64,000 bases of DNA, from positions 3,038,320 to 3,102,319 of the forward strand of contig NZ_AP022871.1 in assembly GCF_011764565.1 (NCBI RefSeq), given 5' to 3'. Shown one piece after another: positions 45,549-54,886 of this stretch. Each line of letters starts with the position of its first letter. Within the stretch, counting starts at the first letter, position 1. This stretch comes from Phytohabitans suffuscus. GTDB taxonomy: Bacteria > Actinomycetota > Actinomycetes > Mycobacteriales > Micromonosporaceae. Below the pieces are notes generated by a model that saw only the letters and a list, made by a program, of their open reading frames with translations, was not told the DNA's origin and ran no database searches. A program made the translations under genes and the position numbers.

Positions 45549-46832
45549 TTACGAGGCCGCGCTCCGCACGTACGACACGCAGTCGTCCTGCAGCGACTGC
45601 CAGGGCTCGCCGAAGATTTCGGTGGACGCCTCGTCCGGTGACTCGCGCTCGTGCACAACGGCTTTGAAGAACGCCAGCATCGCCTGCTCGCCGAAGCGGT
45701 CGACGAGGTGCCGCACGGCGAGGTAGCCAACCCCGTACGCGGCGCTGACCTGCCAGTCCATGGCCCGCTCGCCCGGCTCGGCGGCGCTCAGCGGCCCGTT
45801 CCACCCGCCGCTGACGAGCCGCTTCACGTCGTCCAGGCTCTCGTACCGGCTGACCGGCCGCCCGCCCGCCGCGGCCAGGTCGGCGACGCCCTCGACCAGC
45901 CACCAGTTGTCGCCTGTCCGATAGCCGCCACCGGGCAGCGAGGCGGCGTGCGTCATCTCGTGCCGCAGCAGGTCGTCGAGGACGCTGCTGTGCAGGTCCT
46001 TGCCGTTGAGCACGACGTCGAAGTGGCCGCCGCCGACCGGTACCGCGTAGCCGGCGGTCCACTCCGGCCGGTCACCGCCGTACCAGCGGCGCCACTCCGC
46101 CTCGCCGGCGTAGTAGATCTGGTAGTGCCGGGGCGGCGTGCCGTCCACCGCGTACCGGTCGGCGACCTCGGCCGCCCGCTCGGCCTCGCGGAGCACCTCG
46201 GCCAGGCGCCCCTTCTGCTTGGCCGTCGTGGCGACCACCGCCCGCTTGCCCACGGCCACCACGAGGTCGCTGGCCTCCCACGGCCGTGGCCCGTCCTGCG
46301 CCGAGGCCGACGGCGACAGTGCCACCATGCGCGGCACGCCGCCGCGGTCCGCCCAGGTCGTCTCGATCGACACCGGGCCGGTGAGGCAGCCGGGGTCGAC
46401 GAAGCAGTGCTCGTAGGTCACCACGACCCGCCACCGGGACCCGGCGCGCTCCGGGATGTCGGTGATCCGCACCTGCCAGGTGGTGACCTTCAGCGCGCGC
46501 AGCGACCGGAACTGCCGGCGCAGCGAGGCCACCGCCGCCGACTTCGGCTCGGCGACCGCGAGGAAGCCCCGCTCGTCGCCACGCAGCAGCGCACCCGCCT
46601 GCTGGGTCAGCACCTCCGCGATCCGCTCGCGCAGCCAGAGCTGGGTCACCTGCTCCGGGTCGCCCGGCTCCGGGCTCTCGACCGCGACCGGGCTCGCACT
46701 GGCCGCCGCGCCGGAACCATGGTCGCGAAGGGTCAGGATCACGATCAGCGGCGCCGCGCAGGACAGCACCATCGCGACCACGCCGAGGACCAGCCACAGA
46801 GGCCAGCGACGCGGTCGGGGTAGGTCCGTCAC
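45549..46832 (-). CDS. Putative membrane-anchored zinc metallopeptidase
   Basis: 427 residues. N-terminal membrane helix (about 11-34), a mixed alpha/beta extracytoplasmic region, then a gluzincin-like site: HEMTH (about 291-295) with a downstream Glu in WWLVEGVADLAA (about 20 residues later), and a C-terminal helical region. It resembles peptidase MA-like proteins. GTG 46832 follows TAGTCT by 7 bases. It is the first gene of the exporter operon (10 bp before the adaptor), so peptidase and exporter may work together. Confidence 0.75.
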   Translation of the reverse strand: MTDLPRPRRWPLWLVLGVVAMVLSCAAPLIVILTLRDHGSGAAASASPVAVESPEPGDPEQVTQLWLRERIAEVLTQQAGALLRGDERGFLAVAEPKSAAVASLRRQFRSLRALKVTTWQVRITDIPERAGSRWRVVVTYEHCFVDPGCLTGPVSIETTWADRGGVPRMVALSPSASAQDGPRPWEASDLVVAVGKRAVVATTAKQKGRLAEVLREAERAAEVADRYAVDGTPPRHYQIYYAGEAEWRRWYGGDRPEWTAGYAVPVGGGHFDVVLNGKDLHSSVLDDLLRHEMTHAASLPGGGYRTGDNWWLVEGVADLAAAGGRPVSRYESLDDVKRLVSGGWNGPLSAAEPGERAMDWQVSAAYGVGYLAVRHLVDRFGEQAMLAFFKAVVHERESPDEASTEIFGEPWQSLQDDCVSYVRSAAS

Positions 46833-46839
46833 ACGCGGG

Positions 46840-46845
46840 AGACTA
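46840..46845 (-). promoter_or_regulatory. -10 element of leaderless metallopeptidase-exporter operon
   Basis: Minus-strand TAGTCT, 7 bases before GTG 46832. Confidence 0.5.
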
Positions 46846-46847
46846 AC

Positions 46848-47768
46848 TCAGCCTTTCCCGCTGACCGCCTTGAGGAAGAAGCCGACGTTCGTCGGCCGTT
46901 CCGCCAGGCGGCGCATGAGATACGGGTACCACTGCGTGCCGTATGGCACGTAGACACGCACCGTGTACCCCTCGGCCGCCAGGCGGGCCTGCTCCTCCGG
47001 GCGCACGCCGTACAGCAGCTGGAACTCGAACTCGTCCGGCGAGCGGTCGAACCACCGCGCCCGGTCCTCGCCGATCGCGATGAGGCGCGGGTCGTGGGTG
47101 GCGAGCATCGGGTAGCCGTCGCCGGACATGAGGATGTTGAGGCAGCGCACGTACGACTTGTCGACGTCGAGAGTGGACTGGTAGGCGACCGACTCGGGCT
47201 CGTTGTAGGCGCCCTTGCACAGCCGCACCCGCGAGCCCGCGGTGGCCAGTTCCCGGCAGTCGGCCTCGGTGCGCCGCAGGTATGCCTGGAGCACCGCGCC
47301 CGTGGTCGGGAAGTCGGTGCGCAGCTTGATCAGGATGTCGAGCGTGGAGTCGGTGGTCGTGTGGTCCTCGGCGTCGAGCGTGACCGTCGTGCCCGCCTCG
47401 GACGCGGCGACGCAGATCGCCCGCGCCCCGTCGTACGCCAACTGCTCGTCGAACTTCTGACCCAGCGCCGAGAGCTTGACGCTGACCTCCGCGGCCGGGG
47501 TCAGCTCCGCGTCGCGGAGGGCGGCCAGCAGCGACACGTACGCCTCTCGCGTGGCCACAGCCTGCTCAGCCGTCTCGGTGTCCTCACCGAGCAAATCGAG
47601 GCTCACCGCCAGGCCGTCGGCGACCAGCTCACCGGTCGCCCGCAGCGCGTCGTCCGGCGACGTGCCGGCCACGAACCGCCGCACCACACCACGCGTCAGC
47701 GGCGCAGTCTCGACGAGCCGCTCCAACCGGGACGACCGGGAGGCGGCGAGGATGACCGATCGCAGCAT
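46848..47768 (-). CDS. Proline dehydrogenase
   Basis: 306-residue monofunctional FAD-dependent PRODH of the PutA family, oxidising proline to pyrroline-5-carboxylate and passing electrons to quinone. Motifs: VSVKLSALGQKFD, TTVTLDAEDHTTTD, RLCKGAYNEPESVAY, LATHDPRL and EFQLLYGVRPEE near the active site. The partner P5C dehydrogenase gene is not adjacent. ATG 47768 follows TACGCT by 6 bases (leaderless); the longer in-frame upstream reading is not needed. Confidence 0.93.
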   Translation of the reverse strand: MLRSVILAASRSSRLERLVETAPLTRGVVRRFVAGTSPDDALRATGELVADGLAVSLDLLGEDTETAEQAVATREAYVSLLAALRDAELTPAAEVSVKLSALGQKFDEQLAYDGARAICVAASEAGTTVTLDAEDHTTTDSTLDILIKLRTDFPTTGAVLQAYLRRTEADCRELATAGSRVRLCKGAYNEPESVAYQSTLDVDKSYVRCLNILMSGDGYPMLATHDPRLIAIGEDRARWFDRSPDEFEFQLLYGVRPEEQARLAAEGYTVRVYVPYGTQWYPYLMRRLAERPTNVGFFLKAVSGKG

Positions 47769-47774
47769 GAGGCG

Positions 47775-47780
47775 AGCGTA
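47775..47780 (-). promoter_or_regulatory. -10 element of leaderless proline dehydrogenase gene
   Basis: Minus-strand TACGCT, 6 bases before ATG 47768. Confidence 0.5.
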
Positions 47781-47866
47781 ACGCCCGCCTCCCGGAGTGG
47801 CCCGGTTACCGCCCGCACGAGCACGGCCGCGGTTACGGCGACGCGCCATATGGGCCCCAAGTCGTC

Positions 47867-47872
47867 TACGGT
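47867..47872 (+). promoter_or_regulatory. -10 element of leaderless CGNR gene
   Basis: TACGGT, 6 bases before GTG 47879; divergent from the proline dehydrogenase promoter. Confidence 0.5.
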
Positions 47873-47878
47873 TGTCGG

Positions 47879-48415
47879 GTGAACTTCGACGCGTACGCCA
47901 GGACCGCCGTTGACCTTGTCAACGCGTCGCTGGACGACCTCGACGGGCTCCGGGGCCTCTTCGGGGAGGAAAACTCCTGGATGGGCACCGAGGTCGTCGA
48001 GCGCGACCTGGCCATCTTCCGCCGGGCGCAGAAGCGCCTGCGAGATGTCTTCGAGTTCGGCACCTCCGGCCGCGACACAGAGGCTGTCGCCGAGCTCAAC
48101 GCGCTGCTGGAGACCTTCCCGGTCCAGCCGCGGATCTCCGGTCACGACGCCAACGACTGGCACATGCACGTGACCAGTCGGGGCGCGTCCGTCAGCGCCG
48201 AGTACCTCGCCGGCGCCGTCTGGGGCCTGGCCGTGTGGCTGTGCGAGTTCGGCAGCGCCCGCTTCGGCGTCTGCGCCGACGAGCGCTGCGGCAACGTCTA
48301 CCTGGACACCTCGTCCAACAACTGCCGGCGGTTCTGCTCGGAGCGGTGCGCCACCCGCTCCCACGTGGCCGCCCACCGCGCGCGCAAGAAGGAAAAGCTG
48401 CTCACCTCGGTGTGA
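47879..48415 (+). CDS. CGNR zinc-finger protein
   Basis: 178 residues of the ABATE/CGNR family. An N-terminal alpha-helical ABATE-like domain (1-about 125) is followed by the treble-clef zinc finger FGVCADERCGNVYLD and RRFCSERCATR (about 131-160), then a basic tail. These are putative stress-related transcription regulators. Its divergent neighbour is proline dehydrogenase, which it might control (inference). GTG 47879 is leaderless. Confidence 0.9.
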   Translation: MNFDAYARTAVDLVNASLDDLDGLRGLFGEENSWMGTEVVERDLAIFRRAQKRLRDVFEFGTSGRDTEAVAELNALLETFPVQPRISGHDANDWHMHVTSRGASVSAEYLAGAVWGLAVWLCEFGSARFGVCADERCGNVYLDTSSNNCRRFCSERCATRSHVAAHRARKKEKLLTSV

Positions 48416-48432
48416 CCGGCGCCGCCCGGCGT

Positions 48433-49254
48433 TCAGGCGTGCGAGCCCGCCCTCGCGGAGCGGGGGCCGGTGGCCAGATGCTCCCGGGCGTACGCCAGCG
48501 ACTCGCGCAGGTCGGCCTCGCGCACCGCGCGGCTGCTCGCCTTGCGGGTCGCCACCTCGACCGCCACCGACCCGGTGAAGCCCCGCCCCGCCAGCGACGC
48601 CAGCAGCTCGCCGCAGGGCTGGTTGCCGCGCCCGGGCACCAGGTGCTCGTCGCGCCCCTCGCCCGTGCCGTCGCCGAGGTGCACGTGGGCGAGCTGGGCG
48701 CCCATCGTGTCGGCCATGACCAGCGGGTCGGTGCGCGAGGCCGCGCAGTGCGACAGGTCGAGAGTGTAGGCGTCGTAGCCGGTGTCGGTCGGGTCCCAAC
48801 CCGGCACGTACGGCACGAACTCGCGGCCGGCCATCCGCACCGGATACATATTTTCGACCGCGATCGAGACATCCGGGTGCTTAGCCGCCAAGCGGGCCAA
48901 TCCGGCACCGAAGCTCCGGGCGTAGTCGCGCTGCCACGTGAACGGCGGGTGCACCACCACCGTGGGCGCGCCCAGCGTCTCGGCGAGGACCGCCGCCCGC
49001 CGCAGCCGCTCCCAGGGGTCGGAGCTCCACACCCGCTGGGTGACCAGGAGGCACGGCGCGTGCACGGAGAGCACCGGAACGCCGTAGTGCGAGGCCAGGC
49101 CGCGCAGGGCACCGGCGTCCTGGCTGACCGCGTCGGTCCAGACCATGACCTCGACGCCGTCGTAGCCCAGGGTGGCGGCCATCTCGAACGCCGCGGCTGT
49201 CGGCTCGGGGAAGACGGAAGAGCTGGACAGGAGTACTGGAACGCGGAAACTCAC
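48433..49254 (-). CDS. Sugar phosphate isomerase/epimerase-like TIM barrel
   Basis: 273 residues, xylose-isomerase-like TIM barrel (AP endonuclease family 2 fold). Metal-site residues appear in [24 protein letters not shown] and HVHLGDGTG. Positional counterpart of Rv0498, a conserved gene of unknown substrate. GTG 49254 follows TACCCT by 7 bases. It converges on the CGNR gene with 17 bp between stops. Confidence 0.85.
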   Translation of the reverse strand: MSFRVPVLLSSSSVFPEPTAAAFEMAATLGYDGVEVMVWTDAVSQDAGALRGLASHYGVPVLSVHAPCLLVTQRVWSSDPWERLRRAAVLAETLGAPTVVVHPPFTWQRDYARSFGAGLARLAAKHPDVSIAVENMYPVRMAGREFVPYVPGWDPTDTGYDAYTLDLSHCAASRTDPLVMADTMGAQLAHVHLGDGTGEGRDEHLVPGRGNQPCGELLASLAGRGFTGSVAVEVATRKASSRAVREADLRESLAYAREHLATGPRSARAGSHA

Positions 49255-49261
49255 GCTTGCC

Positions 49262-49267
49262 AGGGTA
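49262..49267 (-). promoter_or_regulatory. -10 element of leaderless TIM-barrel gene
   Basis: Minus-strand TACCCT, 7 bases before GTG 49254. Confidence 0.5.
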
Positions 49268-49296
49268 TCGCCACGGTGGTAAATGCGCTTTGAACG

Positions 49297-50241
49297 CTAC
49301 GCCGGCTCCAGTTGGTCCAGGCGGCGAAGAATGACCCCTTCGCGCAGCGCCCAGGGGCAGACGTCGACCGCGTCGATGTTTAGCCGGCGCATCGTCGCCT
49401 CGGCCACGACCGCGCCGGCGAGCAGCTGGTGGGCCCTGCGCGCGCTCACACCCTCCAAACCGGACAGTTCGCGGGGTGAGATGTGCCGGATGAATCCGAT
49501 CACCTGGCGGAGGCCGTCGCGGTGCAGCCGCCGGGGTGCCCACAGCCCGGCCGTCGAGGGGGCGGCGCCGGCGAGCCGGGCCAGCGTCCGGAACGTCTTC
49601 GACGTGGCCACCGGCCGGTCCCAGCCGACCTCGGAGAGCTTCTGCACGGCCGGGTCGAGCATCTCCTCCACGTACTCCAGCAGCTCGTCGACCCGGTGCG
49701 CGGACGGCGGCGTGGCCGTGCTGCCGTCGATGTGCAGCCGGTCGCGGGTGAGCCGGCCGGCGCCGAGCGGCAGCGACATCGCCAGGTCGGGATCCTCGTC
49801 GATGCCGGCCGCCAACTCCAGCGACCCGCCGCCGATGTCCATCACCAGCAGGCGCCCGGCGGACCAGCCGAACCACCGGCGTACCGCCAGGAACGTGGCC
49901 CGGGCCTCGTCGGCGCCGGAGAGCACCTGCAGCCGTACCCCCGTCTCCTCCCGCACCCGGGAGAGCACCGCCGCGGAGTTGGTGGCGTCGCGGACCGCGG
50001 AGGTCGCGAACGCCAGCAGGTCGTCGGTGACCAGCCTGGCGGCGGCGGTCATCGCGTCCGCGGCCGCCTTGACCAGCGCGTCCGCGCCGGCCTTGGTGAG
50101 CGCGCCGTCCTTGCCGATCTGCTCGGCCAGGCGGAGGACGGCCTTCTCCGAGTGGGCCGGCCAGGGGTGTGCGCCGTGGTGCGCGTCCACGACCAGGAGG
50201 TGCACGGTATTGGAACCGACGTCAAGGACACCGAGGCGCAT
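49297..50241 (-). CDS. Ppx/GppA-family exopolyphosphatase/pppGpp phosphatase
   Basis: 314 residues, acetate-kinase/actin-like fold. N-terminal phosphate motif LGVLDVGSNTVHLLVVD and second motif LLVMDIGGGSLELAAG with the catalytic region. It hydrolyses polyphosphate or pppGpp; Rv0496 is the positional counterpart. Close to RegX3/SenX3/PhoU, consistent with phosphate metabolism. ATG 50241 follows TAAGGT by 6 bases; the TTG two codons earlier is not needed. Confidence 0.92.
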   Translation of the reverse strand: MRLGVLDVGSNTVHLLVVDAHHGAHPWPAHSEKAVLRLAEQIGKDGALTKAGADALVKAAADAMTAAARLVTDDLLAFATSAVRDATNSAAVLSRVREETGVRLQVLSGADEARATFLAVRRWFGWSAGRLLVMDIGGGSLELAAGIDEDPDLAMSLPLGAGRLTRDRLHIDGSTATPPSAHRVDELLEYVEEMLDPAVQKLSEVGWDRPVATSKTFRTLARLAGAAPSTAGLWAPRRLHRDGLRQVIGFIRHISPRELSGLEGVSARRAHQLLAGAVVAEATMRRLNIDAVDVCPWALREGVILRRLDQLEPA

Positions 50242-50247
50242 ACGCAA

Positions 50248-50253
50248 ACCTTA
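50248..50253 (-). promoter_or_regulatory. -10 element of leaderless ppx gene
   Basis: Minus-strand TAAGGT, 6 bases before ATG 50241. Confidence 0.5.
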
Positions 50254-50332
50254 GGTCGGGGATGGGAAAGGTGCCGGTCAGGTCACGCCTACGCGACACG
50301 GCGACCAGCGCCGCAAGCGCGTACCACGCGCG

Positions 50333-50338
50333 TAAGCT
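50333..50338 (+). promoter_or_regulatory. -10 element of the divergent 50345 gene
   Basis: TAAGCT, 6 bases before GTG 50345. Confidence 0.5.
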
Positions 50339-50344
50339 GACCAG

Positions 50345-51184
50345 GTGGCAAGCCTGCACGTCCTCGTCGACGATCCCCAAGACCCGCGGAGCAGGGAAGT
50401 CGCGCTCGACTTCCCGCGGGAGTGGATCGAGTTCGTCGACCCGGAGGACCCCAAGCACGTCGTACGTGCCGATCTCACCTGGCTGCTGTCCCGCTGGACC
50501 TGCGTCTTCGGTAAGGCGTGCCACGGGATCATCGCCGGCCGCGCATCCGACGGGTGCTGCTCGCACGGCGCTTTCTTCACCGACTCCGACGACGAAGACC
50601 GGGTCAAGGCGGCGGTCAAGCGCCTGACGCCGGACACCTGGCAGCACTACCGCCGCGGGTTCAAGAACTACACCGAGATGGACTCCATCGACGGCAAGAA
50701 CCCGGCCCGGCGCACCGCCACGCAGAGCGAAGAGGGCCCTTGCGTGTTTCTCAACGACGCCGACTTCGCCGGCGGTGGCGGCTGCGCCCTGCACGCCCAG
50801 GCACTGCGCGACGGGGTGCACCCGCTGGAGTACAAGCCGGACGTGTGCTGGCAGCTCCCGGTGCGCCGCGAGCAGGAGTGGTCGAAGCGGCCGGACGGCA
50901 CCAAGGTGCTGGTGACGACGCTGACCGAGTTTGACCGGCGCGGCTGGGGCTCGGGCGGGCACGACCTCGACTGGTGGTGCACCTCGTCGCCGGAGGCACA
51001 CGTCGGCACCGAGGCCATGTACCTGTCGTACGAGCCGGAGCTGACCGCGCTGGTCGGCAAGGCGGCGTACGCCAAGCTGGCCGAGCTCTGCGCGGCACGG
51101 CTCAAGAGCGGCCTGGTCGCGCCGCACCCGGCGACGACGGCCGCTCGACCACCCAAGCCCACGAGGCGGCAACGCCAGGCCTGA
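50345..51184 (+). CDS. Cys-rich conserved protein of unknown function
   Basis: 279 residues. Cysteines are spaced in a pattern that suggests a metal or redox site: [42 protein letters not shown] and DWWCTSS. The layout resembles YkgJ/DUF3109-type metal-chelating proteins, but I cannot confirm the family. No signal peptide. Basic C-terminus. Leaderless start GTG 50345, divergent from ppx and convergent with regX3 (8 bp between stops). Confidence 0.78.
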   Translation: MASLHVLVDDPQDPRSREVALDFPREWIEFVDPEDPKHVVRADLTWLLSRWTCVFGKACHGIIAGRASDGCCSHGAFFTDSDDEDRVKAAVKRLTPDTWQHYRRGFKNYTEMDSIDGKNPARRTATQSEEGPCVFLNDADFAGGGGCALHAQALRDGVHPLEYKPDVCWQLPVRREQEWSKRPDGTKVLVTTLTEFDRRGWGSGGHDLDWWCTSSPEAHVGTEAMYLSYEPELTALVGKAAYAKLAELCAARLKSGLVAPHPATTAARPPKPTRRQRQA

Positions 51185-51192
51185 CCTGTGGC

Positions 51193-51876
51193 CTACGGCT
51201 CGAACTTGTAGCCCAGGCCGCGGACCGTGACGATGTAGCGCGGCGTGCTCGGCTCGGGCTCGACCTTGGAGCGCAGGCGCTTGACGTGCACGTCGAGCGT
51301 CTTGGTGTCACCGACGTAGTCGGCGCCCCACACGCGGTCGATCAGCTGGCCGCGGGTGAGCACCCGGCCGGCGTTGCGCAGCAGCAGCTCCAGCAGCTCG
51401 AACTCCTTGAGCGGCAGCTGGACGGCGGTGCCGGCCACGGTCACCACATGGCGCTCGACGTCCATACGCACCGGGCCGGCGGCCAGCGTGGGCGCGGAAA
51501 GCTCGACCGCGTCGACACTCTGGCGGCGCAGGACGGCCCGGATGCGGGCGACCAGTTCGCGCGGCGAGTACGGCTTGGTCACGTAGTCGTCGGCTCCTAT
51601 TTCCAGCCCGACGACCTTGTCGATCTCGCTGTCCCGCGCGGTCACCATGATGATCGGGACATGCGAGCGCTGGCGCAGCTGGCGGCACACCTCGGTGCCC
51701 GACATCTCGGGCAGCATCAGGTCGAGCAAGACGATGTCCGCACCGGTCCGGTCAAACTCGGTGAGGGCGGAGGTGCCGGTCGCGGCGACCGAGACCTCGA
51801 ACCCCTCCTTGCGGAGCATGTAGGACAGGGCGTCGGAGAACGACTCCTCGTCCTCGACCACGAGCACGCGGGCCAA
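51193..51876 (-). CDS. regX3: OmpR/PhoB-family response regulator RegX3
   Basis: 227 residues: receiver domain (acidic VEDEES, phospho-Asp in VLLDLMLPEMSG, Lys in YVTKPYSPREL) and winged-helix effector (about 135-225, LKEFELLELLLRNAGRVLTRGQL). Main phosphate-starvation regulator in actinobacteria, called PhoP in Streptomyces. TTG start at 51876 with ribosome site GGAAGGAAAG, 23 bp after senX3. Confidence 0.95.
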   Translation of the reverse strand: MARVLVVEDEESFSDALSYMLRKEGFEVSVAATGTSALTEFDRTGADIVLLDLMLPEMSGTEVCRQLRQRSHVPIIMVTARDSEIDKVVGLEIGADDYVTKPYSPRELVARIRAVLRRQSVDAVELSAPTLAAGPVRMDVERHVVTVAGTAVQLPLKEFELLELLLRNAGRVLTRGQLIDRVWGADYVGDTKTLDVHVKRLRSKVEPEPSTPRYIVTVRGLGYKFEP

Positions 51877-51899
51877 CAGACTTTCCTTCCTGTTGCTCG

Positions 51900-53237
51900 T
51901 CAGGCCTGTCGAAGCTCGGCCGGACCGGCCTCGATCTCAACCGACGGTGGTAGCGGCAGTACGGCGTCCGGCGGACGGGCGGGCAGCCGGATGGTGAACG
52001 TCGACCCTCCGCCCAGCCTGCTCGTCACCTCCACACGGCCACCGTGATTTGTCGCGATGTGCTTGACAATTGCCAGGCCAAGTCCGGTGCCGCCGGTCGC
52101 ACGGGACCGGGCCTGGTCGGCTCGGTAGAACCGCTCGAAGATCCGGTCGAGGTCGCTCGGCCCGATCCCGATGCCCTGGTCGGTCACCGCGATCTCAACG
52201 TACTCGTCGTCACCGCGCGTGACCACGTCGACCTTGGTGTGCTCCGCCGAGTAGGCGATGGCGTTCTCCACCAGGTTGGCGACAGCGGTGGCGATCTGGC
52301 TGTCGCTGCCGTAGACGGTGAGGCCGCGGCCACCGGTCACGTCGACGTCGATGCCCCGGGCGGACGCCGCGGTACGGGTCCGGTCGATCACCTCGGCGAC
52401 GACCCAGTCGACCGCGACCGGCTCCGGCGCGGGCAGCGGCTCGGCGCCCTGCAGTCGGGTCAGCTCCAGCAGCTCGTTGACCAGGCGGCCGAGCCGGGTG
52501 GACTCGGACTGGATCCGCTCGGCGAACCGCCGGGCGGCGGCCACGTCTTCGGCCGGGTCGGTAGTGACGCTGTCCGGGTCGGTGGCGTCGAGCAGCGCCT
52601 CGGCCAGCAGCTGAAGGGCGCCGATCGGGGTCTTCAGCTCGTGGCTGACATTCGCCACGAAGTCACGCCGCACCCGGTCGACCCGGTGCGACTCGGTCAC
52701 GTCGGCGGCCTCGACGGACACGAAGTTGCCGCCCAGCGCGACGGCTCGCAGGTGCACCCCGAGCGGCGACTGCGGTCCACCCTCCCGCCCCCGGGGCAGG
52801 TCGAGCTCGACCTCGCGGCGCACGCCGGTGCGGCGCACCTGGCCGGCGAGCGTACGCACGATCGGGTGCGCGGCGATGGTGCCGGGCTGCGGTCCGGCAG
52901 CACGCAGGAGGCCCATCGCGCGCGCGGCTGGGTTGACCAGCACGGGGACGTCGTCCTGATCGAGCACGACCACCCCGACCCGCAGCGCGTCGAGACTCTT
53001 GCGGCCCAGTCCGGAGACCGGGCCCTGCTGCTCCTTGGCGATAGCCGGCCTCCCGTTGTCGCCGGTGGCTTCTCCGAAGCCACCGGCAGCCGCGCCCTTT
53101 CTCCCCACCGGCCGGCCGCCGACCGGGGCGAGCAGGCCACGGACCCCCACGCGGCCGCGCACGGCGAGCAGGGCAGCACCCCCGACCACCAGGCCAAGGA
53201 GGCTGCCGACCACGCCGGCTCCGACCGCCCACTCCAC
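51900..53237 (-). CDS. senX3: Sensor histidine kinase SenX3 (PhoR)
   Basis: 445 residues: N-terminal membrane segment (about 4-27), a PAS-like region (about 75-185), HisKA with the phospho-His in NVSHELKTPIGAL, and HATPase (NLVENAIAYS, TDQGIGIGPSDLDRIFERFYRAD, GTGLGLAIVKH). It phosphorylates RegX3. PhoU, divergently encoded, damps the signal when phosphate is plentiful. GTG 53237 follows TACGAT by 6 bases. An extra Gly/Lys/Arg-rich stretch (about 30-60) lies after the membrane helix. Confidence 0.95.
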   Translation of the reverse strand: MEWAVGAGVVGSLLGLVVGGAALLAVRGRVGVRGLLAPVGGRPVGRKGAAAGGFGEATGDNGRPAIAKEQQGPVSGLGRKSLDALRVGVVVLDQDDVPVLVNPAARAMGLLRAAGPQPGTIAAHPIVRTLAGQVRRTGVRREVELDLPRGREGGPQSPLGVHLRAVALGGNFVSVEAADVTESHRVDRVRRDFVANVSHELKTPIGALQLLAEALLDATDPDSVTTDPAEDVAAARRFAERIQSESTRLGRLVNELLELTRLQGAEPLPAPEPVAVDWVVAEVIDRTRTAASARGIDVDVTGGRGLTVYGSDSQIATAVANLVENAIAYSAEHTKVDVVTRGDDEYVEIAVTDQGIGIGPSDLDRIFERFYRADQARSRATGGTGLGLAIVKHIATNHGGRVEVTSRLGGGSTFTIRLPARPPDAVLPLPPSVEIEAGPAELRQA

Positions 53238-53243
53238 GTCGCG

Positions 53244-53249
53244 ATCGTA
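53244..53249 (-). promoter_or_regulatory. -10 element of leaderless senX3
   Basis: Minus-strand TACGAT, 6 bases before GTG 53237. Confidence 0.5.
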
Positions 53250-53309
53250 GGGTCATTGTTAACCCAACCGTTTCGCAGAATAGGACAAACCTGACGCGCT
53301 TCCAATAGT

Positions 53310-53338
53310 GTTCACCGCTCGGCTGAGCGTCGTTCACC
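53310..53338. promoter_or_regulatory. PHO-box-like repeat between senX3 and phoU
   Basis: GTTCACC at 53310-53316 and again at 53332-53338, exactly 22 bp (two 11-bp units) apart, with a degenerate unit between. This is the spacing of PhoP/RegX3 boxes. It lies at about -72 to -44 from the predicted phoU start. Confidence 0.65.
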
Positions 53339-53368
53339 CCCGTACGGCGGAGATCACGACACATCGCC

Positions 53369-53374
53369 TAGCAT
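53369..53374 (+). promoter_or_regulatory. -10 element of leaderless phoU
   Basis: TAGCAT, 7 bases before ATG 53382. Confidence 0.55.
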
Positions 53375-53381
53375 CGACGCG

Positions 53382-54056
53382 ATGCGTGACGAGCTGCGAG
53401 CAGACCTTCTTGAGGTGGGTCGCCTACTTGTGTCGATGGCTGAGGCCGTGCGGACCGCGATGGCGCACGCCACCGAGGCCCTGCTGACCGCCGACCGCGA
53501 GATCTGCGAGCGGGTCATCACGCGCGACGCCGAGGTCGACGACCTGCACCGCCGGGTCGAGGAGCGGGTCTACGACACGCTCGCCCGGCAGTCCCCGGTC
53601 GCCACCGACCTCCGCCTCGTCATCACCGGCATCCAGATCGCCGCCGACCTGGAGCGCATGGGCGACCTCGCCGAGCACGTGGCCAAGACCGCGCTGCGGC
53701 GCTACCCCGCGCCCGCCGTCCCGGCCGAGCTGCGCGAGGTGATCACGTCGATGGGCTCGGTGGCCGACCGGATGGCGGGCAAGGTGGGCCTGGTGCTCAC
53801 CACGCAGGACGCGACGCTCGGCGCCGAGCTCGAGACCGACGACGACGTGATGGACGACCTGCAGCGGCGGCTCTTCAGCATCCTGCTGCACAAGGACTGG
53901 CGGTACGGCGCCGAGGCGGCCATCGACTGCGCCCTGCTCGGCCGCTTCTACGAGCGGTACGCGGACCACGCGGTCAACGCCGGGCAGCAGGTCGTCTACC
54001 TCGTCACGGGTGAGACGGCGGAGACGACCGAGCCGCCCGGCGTCGAGCCCGCCTAG
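53382..54056 (+). CDS. phoU: Phosphate signalling protein PhoU
   Basis: 224 residues with two PhoU three-helix repeats (about 10-100, 115-205). The metal-binding [14 protein letters not shown] and [14 protein letters not shown] motifs are both intact. PhoU links the Pst transporter to SenX3. It is divergent from senX3 behind a PHO-box-like repeat. Its stop codon shares the CTAG at 54053-54056 with the convergent gpmA stop. Confidence 0.95.
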   Translation: MRDELRADLLEVGRLLVSMAEAVRTAMAHATEALLTADREICERVITRDAEVDDLHRRVEERVYDTLARQSPVATDLRLVITGIQIAADLERMGDLAEHVAKTALRRYPAPAVPAELREVITSMGSVADRMAGKVGLVLTTQDATLGAELETDDDVMDDLQRRLFSILLHKDWRYGAEAAIDCALLGRFYERYADHAVNAGQQVVYLVTGETAETTEPPGVEPA

Positions 54057-54802
54057 CGCCCCTGGTTGGCGACCGCGGCGGCCGCTTCCTTGGCCGCCTC
54101 GGGGTCGAGGTAGGTGCCGCCAGCCGTCACCGGCCGCAGCGCCGCGTCGAGGTCGTAGCGCAGCGGGATGCCGGTGGGGATGTTGAGCTTGGCGATCGCC
54201 TCGTCGGAGACGCCGTCGAGATGCTTGACCACCGCGCGCAGCGAGTTGCCGTGGGCGGCCACCAGCACCGTGCGGCCGGCGAGCAGGTCCGGCACGATCG
54301 AGTCGTACCAGTACGGCAGCGCGCGTTCGAGCACGTCCTTGAGGCACTCGGTGCGCGGCATCAGCTCCGGCGGGAGCGTGGCGTAGCGCGGGTCGCCGGC
54401 CTGCGACCACTCGTCGCTGTCGTCGATCGGCGGGGGCGGCGTGTCGTAGGACCGGCGCCAGAGCATGAACTGCTCCTCGCCGAACTCGTCCAGCGTCTGC
54501 TTCTTGTTCTTACCCTGAAGAGCGCCGTAGTGCCGCTCGTTGAGCCGCCACGACCGGTGCACCGCGATCCAGTGCCGGTCGGCCGCGTCCAGCGCGATGT
54601 TCGCCGTACGGATCGCACGCCGCAGCACACTGGTGTGCACCACGTCGGGGAGCAGGCCCTGCTCGCGCAGCAGCTCGCCGCCGCGCCGCGCCTCGGCCTC
54701 GCCCTTGGCGTTCAGATCGACGTCGACCCACCCGGTGAAGAGGTTCTTCGCGTTCCACTCGCTCTCACCGTGCCGTAGCAGCACCAGTGTCCCCAGAGTC
54801 AT
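54053..54802 (-). CDS. gpmA: 2,3-bisphosphoglycerate-dependent phosphoglycerate mutase
   Basis: 249 residues. Catalytic His in [15 protein letters not shown], second His in [10 protein letters not shown], and the [12 protein letters not shown] substrate loop. It interconverts 3- and 2-phosphoglycerate in glycolysis. Counterpart of Rv0489 (gpm1). It ends on the same CTAG as phoU. Confidence 0.96.
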   Translation of the reverse strand: MTLGTLVLLRHGESEWNAKNLFTGWVDVDLNAKGEAEARRGGELLREQGLLPDVVHTSVLRRAIRTANIALDAADRHWIAVHRSWRLNERHYGALQGKNKKQTLDEFGEEQFMLWRRSYDTPPPPIDDSDEWSQAGDPRYATLPPELMPRTECLKDVLERALPYWYDSIVPDLLAGRTVLVAAHGNSLRAVVKHLDGVSDEAIAKLNIPTGIPLRYDLDAALRPVTAGGTYLDPEAAKEAAAAVANQGR

Positions 54803-54886
54803 GCCCTCATCCTGCCACCGTGGTCGCGCGACCTCACTGCGGGCACCCCGCCGCCGGGGTGGCCCACGCGTGGGATTGCGTGGGAT

